Positions 11,065 to 23,179 of a DNA stretch of 64,000 bases are shown in pieces. Source of the DNA: Isoetes taiwanensis (taxonomy: Eukaryota > Streptophyta > Lycopodiopsida > Isoetales > Isoetaceae); contig JAJEKV010000058.1 in the NCBI GenBank assembly GCA_021234155.1, forward strand, positions 2,907,060 through 2,971,059. Reading direction: 5' to 3'. Every line of letters starts with the position of its first letter. Positions within the stretch are counted from its first letter, which is position 1. The translations under genes were made by a program, and so were the position numbers. Below the pieces are notes generated by a model that saw only the letters and a program-made list of their open reading frames with translations, was not told the origin of the DNA and did not search any database.

Positions 11065-12432
11065 TCCCGCATTTATTTTGTGCAGTACTATTACTTCTTG
11101 AAAATTGCACACAAACAAAGAGAATGCAACTACGAAACAACCACCCCTACAAATCACTACTAGTGCCCGGCAATGCCGGGCACCATAACTAGTAACCATT
11201 AAAACCCCTTTGTGACATTAATGGCTGATCACGGGACCGTGATCAGCCAGAGCATGGAGTTTCAACAGGAGCACGATTTCGTCCCAGACAAAATCATTCA
11301 CCCTTGGCTGCTTGCTGCTCCAAATGCTCCGAAATTTTATAGATGATCTTCTTTGCCCAAAACGCACCTGTGTGTCAATTTTCAGCCCAAACAGAGTTGG
11401 TTTCAAAAATCCTAAATTTCGGCCTGTTCACAGTTTTAGCAAGCCCTGCTTGCTGGAAAACCACTGCAGTAGCTTTGTGATTGCTTCTCAGGTCCAGACT
11501 AGGCTCTGATACCACTGTTACAGCAAAAATTTTCCCTTGAATAATCTTTGCCCGGGTGAGACATGCCGATCAGTTTCTGCCCTCACCTTGGATCCCAGAT
11601 CCTCCTCACTGATCAGTTTTGGCCTGCTCTTATGTGGAGCTCACTTAGCAACCAGATTCTTCCAATGATTTCTCCCTGGGTGAATACCAGCCGGCTGCCC
11701 AAAGGCCTCAATCCGACCCTTGGCAGATCCAATCTGCTCTGGGCCACAACCAGATTCGGCCTGCACAAACGACCTTGTGATCCAAGTTCTGATTCAGATA
11801 GAATTCTCTGACAGCAGTATCAGCTTCTGGCTTCCTAAGATCCAATTTCGTTGGGCTCAGAAATACTTCCTTCAGGCTTTATAATCACGTTAACTGGAGT
11901 TATCCTTAGTTCCCTCCAGCTAATCTGACCCATCTGGCTTTGAATTTGATCCTGATTGCCTCCTTCCAAGCCACGACTCACAGATCTGGCCTTTCGGGCC
12001 TGATACAATCCATTCAAACCTGTTTTATAACAGGTTTTTCCCCATCGAACCATTTGCTACCACGTGTCCATTAATACATTAACTTTTAGCATAGCTAACT
12101 AATTATTTCCTCATACTAATGTTTTAACCCTTAGTACTACCATTAACAACTTAGCTAGCCATATTAACATGGATCTTCCGTGTCTATGGACCCTGCAAGC
12201 TCCTTCCGCACTAATATTTAGTAATATTAAAATATTAGTGCCCCCTAGCGAACCGTTATCCGTCGCTAGCAATTATTACCACTTATCCCGCATTCCGTCA
12301 CCATAGACTTATTACAGTCAACATGGCGCATTAATTCCAACTGCCTGGCAATTGTGACTAACAGTACCCCCGTGCTCATGGATGTCCGTCAGGGGTCTGA
12401 TTCTGGCTATACCCTTGGGAGCACGTGTAACA
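11065..12432 (-). mobile_element. LTR-retrotransposon fragment: one LTR plus primer-binding site, minus strand
   Basis: The LTR spans 11516-12432 and is bounded by the perfect inverted termini TGTTA...TAACA. Immediately inside on the minus strand, 11502-11514 reads TGGTATCAGAGCC, the classic primer-binding site for initiator Met tRNA. About 450 bases of leader or gag-side sequence (11065-11501) remain, and there is no pol. It is a partial fossil, so the superfamily (copia or gypsy) cannot be set from what is left. It abuts the end of the gypsy remnant and probably inserted there. Confidence 0.75.
11164..11248. repeat. Two strong hairpins
   Basis: TGCCCGGCAATGCCGGGCA (11164-11182) is an inverted repeat with an 8-base stem. 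The sequence at 11223-11248 is a near-perfect palindrome with a 12-base stem GGCTGATCACGG, a 2-base loop (GA) and the complementary arm. Both lie within 90 bases near the junction between the gypsy remnant and the LTR fragment. They may belong to the leader of the LTR element or to a small DNA-transposon end. Confidence 0.7.
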
Positions 12433-12975
12433 ATTTGCAATTCAAAAAGCTTAATAAACTATTTCTCTTTAACAACAACAAAAATTAAAGGGCAAGGATG
12501 GACTTACCTTTGATGCCAGTCTTGTTTACTTGGACTGCTGCAGTAGCAAACGAACAAAGGCCAATACCATTGCAAATATTTAGGTTGATATGCAATAGAA
12601 CCTTCTTACCATGACTCTGAACAAGAAGTTGGAAAAACAATGGAGCCTCTGACCCTGATAGCCTAAGAGGCAATGTTAGCAGAAGCCATGATTGCCCTTA
12701 AGCAAAAGCCTCTGGATTTCTATCTTAAAGACTTTGAGATAGAGTTCGCAGTAGAGAAGGTTTGTTTCGGATGAAATTAGGAATTTTCGGTTGAGCTAGC
12801 GCATCGTAAAAAGAAATTGGTAGATTTTTATGTATAGTTATATAAGGGCAATACAAATTTCTGATTGGGAATTGCAAATGTCCGGCTAATTCGAGGAAAC
12901 ATTGGAAAATTTACTGATAGGATTTAAAACGTTTTCCCAACACTGCTCCCAATTTGGAGTTGGATTTTAGAAATT
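12433..12975. other. Unassigned DNA between LTR fragment and repeat
   Basis: No recognisable gene. A stretch at about 12480-12760 could be read in short frames, but none resembles a known family. It may be displaced interior of one of the neighbouring retroelements. Confidence 0.35.
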
Positions 12976-13400
12976 GTAGACTGTGAGATTTGGGATTGGA
13001 GTCCAAAAATGGTATTGGACTTTGTAAATAAAGGTATTAGATTGTGAGATTTGGTGTTTGATTTCAAAAATGGTATTTGGCTTTGCAAAATAAAGGCATT
13101 AGAGCAAAATCACTGTTAAAATTGAAAAGGCACCCATCAAGCATTGTCCAACGATACCCTATGAGACTGAAGCACATCTTGGAGTTTAAATAGGCAAGAT
13201 TTTAATTTAATGGATAAGATCTTCTTGTGTCCACGTGGCAAAACATATAAGGCATGTCAAAACTCTAGAAGGGAACATTATCCGTTCAAAAATTTAATGC
13301 ATGCCAAAAGCCACGTCATACTTTAGCAACGTGGTGTGATATGCTTTATTCACATGAGGTTTGGATTGGATTCTAAAAATGGTACTTGGCGCTGCAAATA
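12976..13400 (+). repeat. Degenerate repeat of about 60 bases, three copies
   Basis: A unit of the type TGAGATTTGGGATTGGA...CAAAAATGGTATTGGACTTTG...AAATAAAG occurs at about 12981-13035, 13042-13097 and 13354-13402. The first two are nearly adjacent. The third directly touches the inverted gypsy LTR at 13405, so the insertion may have split the array. Confidence 0.65.
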
Positions 13401-13404
13401 AAGT

Positions 13405-14085
13405 TGTCATGAACCTACGCAAAAACAAAGAAAATACATGGAAAATACGCAAGAAATACGGAAGAAATATGCCAAGATCGGTAAAGAATCTAATATATGA
13501 ATAAGAATCAAGAGTACAATGGCCCGAAGGCAAGCAGGAACATGAGACAGATGCCTAGAAGGCCCAAGACTAACGTTGAACCGGAATGGTTTGACAAGAA
13601 GAAGGTGCCTCCTTATATATCTAGGCTAACGGTCAGGATCGCGCCACTCCAATGGATGAGATCGTGCCAAGTGTCACGCATGCATGTAGGTTCTAGAATA
13701 TTCTAGAACCTTCTGGAAATAGCCCCACATATGAGAAAGACATGAGAGAATGTCTTTAACATATATTGGTAGTGCACTTGGCAAAAATGCGTGACTCGCA
13801 ACTAGAAGGTTAGGAGTTCAAGCCTTGTTTTGTGCAACTACTCTTTTGCATCCGTGTGACGGCCATCTTTTGTAAATATGAGTATAATGTTCATATAATA
13901 TGAATATCCATATAGTCATCATACTATCCCCCTCCTACGACGGCGACGAGTCCTCGGAGCTGGGGCTGGAGTACTCAAACTTGACTTATTTGGGTAACAT
14001 CGGTGAAACTCCACAATTTTATCGGGAGCATTAGTCAGATTCTCGGCAGGCTCTCAGGTTCTATCACTTGATGAGTAACCTGGCA
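13405..14085 (-). mobile_element. Ty3/gypsy chromovirus 3' end fossil, minus strand
   Basis: The 3' LTR is 13405-13923, beginning TGTCATGAACC on the plus strand. Directly next to it, reading on the minus strand, is the polypurine tract GGAGGGGGATAG. Inside that are the end of a chromodomain and tail (NLTNAPDKIVEFHR followed by a Pro/Arg-rich tail). It is the same family as 7585-11062 and 62105-62970. It is truncated, with only the end of the polyprotein and one LTR remaining. The LTR carries a tRNA-like block at about 13766-13838. Confidence 0.82.
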
Positions 14086-15169
14086 ACGATTTTTATGTAT
14101 TGAAACAGTAGGGATGCAAGTCAACATCATAATAATGTTGGACTGTTGGAAGAGTTCTTATAATACTCGAGAAGGGAGATGAGTATTTCCTAGAGTGGCC
14201 TAAAATGGGTCATAATTGACCTAAAAAATGAAGTTAGATGAGAGATGTTATATTGGTTATCAAGACCATTGCATTCTTACAAAGCTACAATTGTATAGTC
14301 AATAGTTGCACCAAAGGAAGGGAAGAGAGAAATAAATAAAATGAAGCGACCATCTAAGAACAAAGTTTAAATTGAAATACACTTATTTGCTCCAAACGCA
14401 CTTCAGAAGGAATCTTTGAAAGATTCCCTAAAATTCCCTAAAAAAAGTCCATTTTGGAGGTTTGTTCGTGACAAACATGACAATTTAACTAATTTAGGTA
14501 CCCTTTTTGAGGGGTTGATTGAACATAGCTTGTATGCAAAAATATTTAATAGCTTTTCATCCTCCTAAGTTGGAACAAAAAATAGCTACTTATATGAAGT
14601 GTAGCAAATAAGGGGCAATAAAAAAATAGCAAGGGTAGTAGAGTGACAAAGAAGTGATATATTGAGAAGCTTGTGAATTTTACAAAATTATGAACAAATT
14701 GTCAAAAAATATAGGACATTTTGACAAACCCTCTCATCACACATTACATTCTTTACATGTTAGTCATGGGACAAACTCTGACCTACTTGCGGCAATATGT
14801 GGGATTACATGTCATCCCTCCTTACTCAATGCAGTCCACACACGATGATTAGAGCCTTCATCCTCACCTTCACTCTCTCTCAAAGCTGGATGTACTTTCG
14901 AGCGATCTTTAGCCTCAAAATCTACAAATTGAGTCTTCATCATCATCTTTTTGCCACCTTTCTGAGTTTGTTTGTCTAATCCACATGTACGACCTTATTA
15001 AAGTTTGGTGTATACGTAACAGTAGCAACAATCGGAACAAAGTCATATGCAAAAGAACCTTTACTTGATTAGATCTATGGCAATGCTTTGGACTTTGCTC
15101 TCTTTCCCACTCCTTTTTTACCATCTGTAAGTATAACTTTCACTTAGAAAGCATTGGCGGCATTTGTTC
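14086..15169. other. No supported gene
   Basis: AT-rich sequence with short frames on both strands. On the minus strand, 14915-15124 is open and lies just downstream of the transposase-like gene, so it may be its decayed 3' continuation. Nothing else is recognisable. Confidence 0.4.
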
Positions 15170-17304
15170 TCATCGGTGCACTTTTGTTTGAGGTGGGAAT
15201 TCAATACCTCTATGTTGCCTCCCGATTGCACAGCTAGCTAGAATGGCCTGATTCATCATTCGCCAATTTGGGGCCGGTATGAGCATTCCTTTACGAATCT
15301 CACGGTAGACGGATACGAGCAACTTGTTGTGCAGGTGGTCTAGTGCGGTGTACATGACTCTGTCATCTTCATACAGGCTAGCCATTATCTCTACATGTTC
15401 TTCTTGATTCTCAACTTGCATAGGAGGTTGCACAGATGGCGGTTGGATATGGCTGGTCTTAGGCCCAACTTGTAATGAAGCTTGTAACATATCACGTTCT
15501 TGAGAAAAAGCTGAGGCCACCATAAAATACGCACTCCCCAAAGTGGTTGAGCATGACTCAATACTTGTCTCAATATAATGAATGATTTGTTGAGTCAAAT
15601 GCTCTTCCCTCCTTTTACTCTTGTGATTTCTTTCAAGCTTTTAGAGGCATTTAACTCTACTTGAGAGAGCATAAGTAGTATCGAGGGGATAGTGTGAATG
15701 AATTGAGATACCGGTATTTGGTATACTTTACTGAGGATGTAGCATATTTCTTTTGTAATAAATGGCCTTGCCATCTACAAGTGAATTTGATCGATCTTTG
15801 AAATGTAATGTTTCTCAAGGGCTCAATTGCACATACGACCCAATTGATCTCTCAGAAAAATCCATTTCTTGAAATCATAAGTTTCTTCCAATAACTCAAT
15901 ATGCGGGCCGAGGATTATAGGAATCTTGGATAACCTTAATCATTCTTTGGTAAGTGAGGAGCTTTTGAGCAAGGCGTTTAGAAAACCTCTTGGTATCGAT
16001 CAATTTGATGCGTGTGTATGACCAACAAGCGGAAACCAATCTCTTCACAGCCTTCTTGAAGATTTGTTTCTCAACTAGTATAATACGATAAGCAAATAAT
16101 GCACGATTCTTATTTTCTCTTGTAGGTGTTGTCTAGCAAGATAGTTTCCCTTAATACCATAGCACCAACTTAACATGGGGTGTATGAAATCTTCTTGGTA
16201 GCATCCTTAGGCACATTGACAAAATGCGGTAGGGTGGTCTTCTTCTGGTCCATTCCATCAATAACAAGAGTATGGCAGTTGAGTGGATTTGTTCGGTCTT
16301 TCTTCTGTGTTTTGTCAATTTCTCCTTTCCAATTGCTTGTAGTTCTCACATTGTTGAGTTTCTCTTTCAATGCATACAGAGAAATGAAAATATGTTAGGG
16401 ACAAAAACCTACCATTGAGTAGAACTAAGCGAAACCGCGTTGTGAAAGCTTACTTTTAGTGTAAGTGTCCTTGCATTTTGTCTACGAGGCTTTTAATTAA
16501 GGCATGTAGCACAAACAAACATCAGAGTGCTTTCTAGGGAATGAACCTTGTGGGGAAAACTCTTTTTCGAACGATTAGTAAGTAGCATACATGGCGTTCT
16601 CGGCCTCAACACATATCCTTATAATTATTGCTTAGACTTTCACGTTTAAAATTGAAGTTGTACTCAAATGGTACATAGAGTACATTGAGAGTTTCATGAC
16701 TCCTTAAAGAAACCTTTCATCCGAGGAAACACATTGAAGGGCATGAATTAGGATATACTTCACGAGTGGCGGTAGTCATTATGCGAGATTCTTGTCAAAC
16801 CTTTTCTTGGCGGTGAAGGCGTCTAGCGCCCTAAAGCATGAATCAATTTAAAGAAATTTTGTTTGTGAGATGGTGTACCAAATTTGTGTAAGTAAACTTT
16901 TCACCTTAATGCGGCCTAATATTGAAGGCTAAGTAGCCCACTTTGGTCTATGATCCTTTGAACTATAATTATCGAATCAACCTCAATTCCTTTGGTCAAT
17001 CTTAAGCAAACAACGTTAGAAAACAGTGCTTTGTATGTGTTGCCCTCAAGTGAGCCTTGTCCATAAGTTTCTTTCTTCTTTGTGATGTACATGCTTTCTT
17101 GTGTAAGAAAAGTTTAAGCAAGGTTTCCTTTCCTTGAGGAGCTTTGAATTGAACATAGGAGTCTTGCACATCAAAAATAATGCCCACATCCTCCTTAAAA
17201 ATGCCCTTTTGGAAATGGGATTGGCAAACAAAGGATAATTTTTTTGAAGAAGAGGATTTTAGTTCTATGTTAGAGTGCAGGAGGGAGTAATAGGGGGATT
17301 GCAA
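15170..17304 (-). pseudogene. Decayed transposase-like gene with VIDGMDQ and RENKNR motifs
   Basis: Read on the minus strand, the remnant starts near 17304 (SFVCQSHFQKGIF...). A middle part at 16170-16370 contains TLVIDGMDQKKTTLPHF. From about 16125 downward come TRENKNRALFAY, LVEKQIFKKAVK and RFSKRLAQKLLTYQ, and the C-terminal part at 15170-15598 is open for 142 codons. Order and spacing of these motifs match a widespread eukaryotic family of DDE-like, transposon-associated proteins known from corals, algae and oomycetes. There they read roughly IDGMDQ.KT, DNT.RENKNR, VGHTHDQIDQ.FS; I think this is close to DUF7869 but could not check. Frame changes and stops occur between the blocks, so the gene is dead. 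The VGHTHDQID segment is scrambled here. Confidence 0.6.
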
Positions 17305-17890
17305 TTTATAACATGGGGAATTTCTATAGAAGAGAAATGAAGAATGGAGGATGAGGGAAGTAGGGTAGTGTCCGAGGGGTACTAGGGGGTAATGATGGAG
17401 TAATAAGGGGATTTAATTTAGAACATGGGGATTCAGCAAAAAAATGAAAGGAGGAGAATGGGGGATGAGGAGAAGCGGGGTAGTTAGGGTTGGTAGGGGT
17501 AATGGGGAGTAATGGGGATTACGAATTTTAGAGCATATGGGGATTTTTACGTAAAAGGAGATGAAGAATGGGGGATCTTGAATTGGGGCCGGTCGGGGAG
17601 CTCTTGGGGGTAATGAAGGAAGTAATAGGAGGATTGCAATTTAGAATATGGGGATTTCTACTAAAAAAATAGAAAAGATAGGGGATAATGGCGAAAATAA
17701 ATTGCTTGAGAGGGGTTAGTAGGGAGTAATGAGGGAGCAATGGAGGATTACAATTTACAATATTAGAGATTGCAATTTAGAATGGAGGGTGGAATTAGTA
17801 AGGTAATGAGGAGGCCTAATGGGGGAGTACAATTTAGAATGGGGGATGAGGAGAATGGGGATGAGGAGAATGGGATTCATAAAAAGGGAA
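17275..17890 (+). repeat. Purine-rich minisatellite, about five units of 100-130 bases
   Basis: The plus strand is almost pyrimidine-poor. Units contain GGGGATTGCAATTTAGAA, CATGGGGATTTCTAC, AAATGAAGAATGGGGGATGA and GGGTAGT..GGGGTAATG in the same order. They recur at about 17290, 17395, 17510, 17620 and 17745, with increasing decay to the right. The array lies against the 5' side of the minus-strand transposase-like gene. Confidence 0.8.
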
Positions 17891-20800
17891 TGAAGGAAAA
17901 GGAGAGATGATCTTTGCCATTGTTGGAAAACGTCCAAGTATTACGCGGGGTCTTTTTAGATGTAGGATCTATGACTTGTTCCATAGCATTGCGAACACCG
18001 CTGACTCCTCAGAACTCTTGTCTACTTGAAGTGAGTTGGAAAGCTTATATTAAGGTGCATAAGATAAGGCCAATGAAACATAGTAAGTGGGGGTTTAGTT
18101 AAAGAGGTACAATTTGAGCTTCTGGCGTATTAGAAAGGTGACTTAGTCCATTGCTTCATTCTTAAGTTCATTGAGGGTGGGACTTGAATTTCTTACATGT
18201 TGGGTCCAACTTCTAAAACTTCTCGTAAAGCTAAAGAAAACCAGCTAGTCGGAAGTGAATGGCATCACACTTCGACAGCATGTCAAAGTTTCATGTATAA
18301 CTATAGGTGCTCCAGCCAAGTTGCCGGGCATAAGTTGAAATATGTAAATGTTTCCTCTTCAATATTTGTATCCATAAGTTACTTATTTCCATTTCTAAAA
18401 TCTTTGATGTAGACAAATACTCTTCCGGCTACTGTTAGATACAATTCCTATTTAATTTTAAGACCTTTGATCTAGACAAATACACTCCCATGCCACGATA
18501 CACCATAAAATTTCATCATATGTTTGTTAACCCGTGAAACAATGTTTTAAAAAGTGACGCGGTTAAGGTGCTACTACAACTCGTAAATGGCTAGTTGTAA
18601 CCTATCAACCAACACCTCCTCACCAAACAAGAAGCAAGAAGAGTGAAATTTCAAAAATGCGTCAAGGAAAAGCTAAATATAATGCAAATTGTCAAAGCAA
18701 AAATGCAGCTTTGTATTGCATGGGATGTGCATTAGAAATCTATATGATGCCACAATCTAATATTGAATGGTACAAACCTTCCGCGGCTCCTCCTCATTCT
18801 TCTCTGGCACTCTACTTACCAAGACTTGCAAAGGATAAACTGCAGGTTGGTTGCCCTTGATAATCGCTTCAACAACTCCATAAAAAAAGAGCCACCTATT
18901 AATGCTTTTGTATGAGCCACCTATTAATGCTTTTGCTACATCTAACATATTCTAACAAATTCATCCCTCACAAATTGATGCTTCGACCATTTTTCTTTGA
19001 TATGCATTATTATGATATAAGCCTTGGTTGACATAAAATGTATTTTCTTGTGGAGCAAATTTATTAGTTTTGGTGATTGCATGGTTAAAATCATAGGTTA
19101 CATTTGGAGGTTAATGATCGCTCAATCTTATACATTGAACCAAGCGTATATAATGCATAATATGCCAAACCCTCAAGCTATGGGTCAGCCCATATCATCC
19201 AAAAATAAGATGGGCCGTTCCCATTTACCGCCATCCAAAGGTGAGCTAGAACTTATTCCAATGAAGTCAACCAAGTATATACTCAAGAATGAAGAATGCT
19301 AAAGAGGCACTCCAAAGAGATATCCGGTAAACTCCATTGCGGTTAGCAAAGAAGAAGCCTCAATTTAGATTTTGCACTCAACCAGCAAAATGTCAGCCTT
19401 TATTTATACACCGATTTTGAGAAAATACCTCTAATTTGCCTCTGATTTAACACTATTTTTATGAAATTTCTACCGGAAATTTGCCTCCATCTACTTTAGC
19501 AAATCGGATATTTCCAACTTTAATCGGATATTCCGGGGAGGAACCCCCTAATTTCACTCCTCGCGGCAAAGCGACCAAGAGAGAAGCTCTGATACTTGCA
19601 AAATGATTAACAAGAAGAGTCTTCAAAGGTAATGGCCGAAATGCGATGATCCCTATATAGAGTATTTGGCACCTCAACTACACATGCATTGTTCATGCAT
19701 TAAAGGACCCAAAGAATCCATGCAAAAGACTCCAAAGATATGATGAATCTATTTCACAAGGGCATCCACACAAGCAGCTTATCCAATGCGCTTTCAAAGA
19801 AAACAATTGGGATTTGAACCTCACAAGAAAACGACAAGACCAATGTTTTTGCCATGAAGAGCTTCTCTACAAGAACAAAATAAAACCTACTAATCGCATT
19901 TCCAAACTAGAACTACTATGGTAAACAAACAAACCTACTACCGCGGTAAACTAGAAATACCGCGGGTAAACTAAAATAAAACCTACTTCATCAAAAGGCG
20001 AAACAATGCAAAAAATGATAGTTTCTCTATGTGACCTCGCCACCTCCTCTTGCAAATCCTCGGCGATCACATCACAAAACCACAAACTACTGCACATCCT
20101 CAATGCTTTCACATGTCAATGTTCCATGAAACAATGGAAAAAAAGATGAAGTTTATGACCACCGCCGCTCCTCGCCATGAACTCCTTCTTGTTCTGCCAT
20201 GTTCTCGGCCATGAACTCCTCTTGCAAAGAAACCTACACGCCAACATGATTTCCCCCATCGCCCGCAACATACCGGAAGATGCAAGTAGTTACGCAACAA
20301 CAAATCCACTGAAGAACTCCGGCCAAAGATCATCCTCCGGGCCAAAGCAATCAGCCATCATTTCGCCGTATGAGGCCGCCATGGCCAAGCAGTCCCAAGA
20401 TGAGCTGCCGTATTAGGCCTCGCTTCCTCCTCCGCCTCCATCCATACACTCCATGCGACGCCGGCCACGCTTTCACCACGTTCTCTAAAATGATGCACTC
20501 CAAGACTTAACTTCTATCTCGACCAATCGCAATCACAAACCCCATTTACTCCACGCCAACATTATAACATTTTCGCATCTAATACACCCCAAAACCTTAC
20601 AAAAATCTTAAGCTATTCCAGGCCCAAATAACGACTGCAGAATCCTAATGGAGGGAGACCTGATTCGGTGGAGTCGGTGTAGAACCATGCACGCATAATC
20701 CAATCTCATTTTGAATTTTGATATTTCAATCTAACCACATTTGTGATTTTAAGGCTTGCCCCTATGCATAGACAGACTTAATTGGATGTGCATATACCCT

Positions 20801-22837
20801 ATGAGTATAGCTTTTTTTTTTAAATATAACTTGTGTCAGTAAGTAAGATTAAGTTGTGAAGGAAAGCTTCTATAAACACCGCATAATTACTATAAATTCA
20901 AGGCAAAAAAAAAACGGGTTACCTAAATAATCCTTAGGAGGTGCAAGCTCTCTTTGAGAAGAGCTATACTGCTCATTGTCTTTGTTCACATTATGCGTCA
21001 AAGCTACCGGAAGTTGTTTTCAAGATATGCCTAATGTGGTTTTGCAAAGATCATAGAAATAGTGCTAAACGTAAAATACAAATCTTTCACATCAGACTTT
21101 TACCTAGATACATATCTAGGGGATGTTTATAAATTTAATCTATATTTATGATTGAAATAAAACAAATGTCAGCTTCAAGCTAGTCCCATAGTAAATGGAG
21201 ATTGCCTCTTGATATAGATAAATACTTCCCAATCAAGGAAAAATCACAAGAAAGATTTAAAGCAAAACTAAATTGAAAATGTGAAACAAAATGTATGAGA
21301 TGTTAAAAGCCCTTGTTTAAACTCTAGTTACGTAAGATCAAAGTACTCTACGTAGTGTGATCCTAGCCCATGAACTTGGGGTCAAGATCTCGATTTTTGC
21401 CGATCCATTTGAGTTGGAAATGGTTTTACTTGATGGAGGTACCTTTCCCAAGCGCCCTGGATAGAGTAGGAGTTGAAGCAACTTATACAATAGAATATTC
21501 ATATTTATGTAAGGCATTTTACCCAATTAGACAAATCCATACAGAAGAAATAACACTCCACATACCAGAAACACTTGTTCTAAAATTCCAGATGATTGTT
21601 AGCTCTGCTAGACGCCTTTGAGAATTCAATTTAATTCGCTAAAAGAGCTTCGCCATGGTAGCTCCCTTGCCGCGTAATATTCTATGCTTGTTTTACCGCA
21701 TACCGGAATTAAATCACACTACCACCAAGGAAATGCCAACTTTCCACAACTTTTTGCTTACCTTCTTTATAAGATGCACAAAGCAAAGAATATTTGCAGG
21801 CTTCTATGCTAGAGAACATTTGCGCTCTACTCACCCGGTGAGACAACTTGTCCTTTGCTTCACTAAGAGATTATATACGCATTCCACTTAAGAGGCCGTA
21901 AGTCGCGACATTTGGGACTGCTCACGCTTTTGACAAAGTTTTCAAATAATGATTCCAAATATGTGCCGGCAAAGCGCTATTCCAATGTTACAAGGCATAT
22001 CCAGAGTCAGCGTACATTATTATGGCATATAATGATGTCAAGCCATCATGATGCAACGGCATATGGGAGGATGCTCAATGCTAAGTGCTTGATCGTGTGC
22101 CATGAATCGATAATATCCATCTAACATCCTATATTATACTATAATATCAATGTTGATGTAAGTATCCTCGTAATCTCGCATAAGAAAACCGCCATATTAC
22201 ACAAAGGTTTCACAAACCATATCACTTAAACAACACATGAACCGTAGACTCTTTGATATGATGGGCCATTAGGGCTACTCGTGAATCAAAAAAATTAAAA
22301 TGATGCGTACTCTATTTCGAAAGCATCCGCCTTTGCCGTGAATTTGACACCTCTAATGCAGTTCTAAAATCATGAAAAGGCGTAAAAAAATTGTAGGCTA
22401 TTTGGACCGTGGCTTGCCTTTTTCAGATTTTGAGCCGACTTGTAGAAGCCCAAGTGTTGGTAGCGTCATCTCCTGACCATCTAAGCAAAAGAACTCTGTT
22501 ATGCATGGTCAACTGGCTTTGTTACAATGCACGATTTTAATCGAGAGTTGTATGGATGCTTGTGGTCCCGGAAATAACCTCGGCAAAGTCTCGCCGGATG
22601 GTGCATCCCGGGCCGATTTCGACAAAGTAAATCAACGGAATTGCCTCCATTGAGCTTTTGATCTCGAGGTCATTTTCATACTTATCCGACCGGCCCAAAA
22701 TTCAAGTTAGATCTCAAATTTCCAATTTAGGGCTTACATGCACAAATGCATACACCCAAGTGTTGACACCTATGCTTCTATAGTGTACTCCAAACTCATG
22801 CTCTCTACTCTCATTTTTGAAGCACTTGACTCAAAAC
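17891..22837. other. Long stretch with no supported gene
   Basis: Reading frames are short on both strands. Small structures seen are a 28-base direct repeat (GAGCCACCTATTAATGCTTTTG at about 18888 and 18915) and short CCGCGG-rich patches around 19940-19970. The segment at about 20540-20625 resembles 45780-45855 (CCAACATTATA...TAATACAC..C...AAACCTTA...ATCTTAAG), so an old dispersed element is likely. No tRNA gene or transposase domain was recognised. Confidence 0.4.
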
Positions 22838-23179
22838 TTAGTAATCTTTCTTTATGTCCATATTCTTGGTAATATTCTCATATAGTTTCAAAAAATTATT
22901 AGCATTGATGCTTGGATCAAATGTAGGAGGAGGAGTTGGCACATTGAGCTCAAAAATATTGTATACCCGTGACACCTTGATTGGTGACATTTGTGGCAGG
23001 AACACCAGTTGTTCTCTCCGGTGCTTCAATATGAACTTGGTCGACACCTCATTGCTTTTCCTAGGAGCTATGAGTTCCCAAAGATCCGTGTGGATCTCTG
23101 GTGAGAATCCTCCAAAATGCTGAGGATATTCTCGCAAATCCTCAACCTCAATGGTGAACCTCCGTGCTGCTATAGGCAA
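22838..23179 (-). CDS. Unassigned 113-codon open frame
   Basis: A minus-strand frame beginning MPIAARRFTIEVEDLREYP and ending NITKNMDIKKDY. The composition is protein-like (balanced charge, one Pro-rich segment PTPPPTFDP), and the frame is longer than those around it. I do not recognise the family. No upstream exon or promoter could be defined, so it may be an exon of a longer gene, a transposon fragment or chance. Confidence 0.2.
   Translation of the reverse strand: MPIAARRFTIEVEDLREYPQHFGGFSPEIHTDLWELIAPRKSNEVSTKFILKHRREQLVFLPQMSPIKVSRVYNIFELNVPTPPPTFDPSINANNFLKLYENITKNMDIKKDY

Noticed and set aside
17528-17937. Minus-strand frames rich in Pro, Ile and Leu near 17.5-17.9 kb
   Set aside because: They are translations of the purine-rich minisatellite, not genes.
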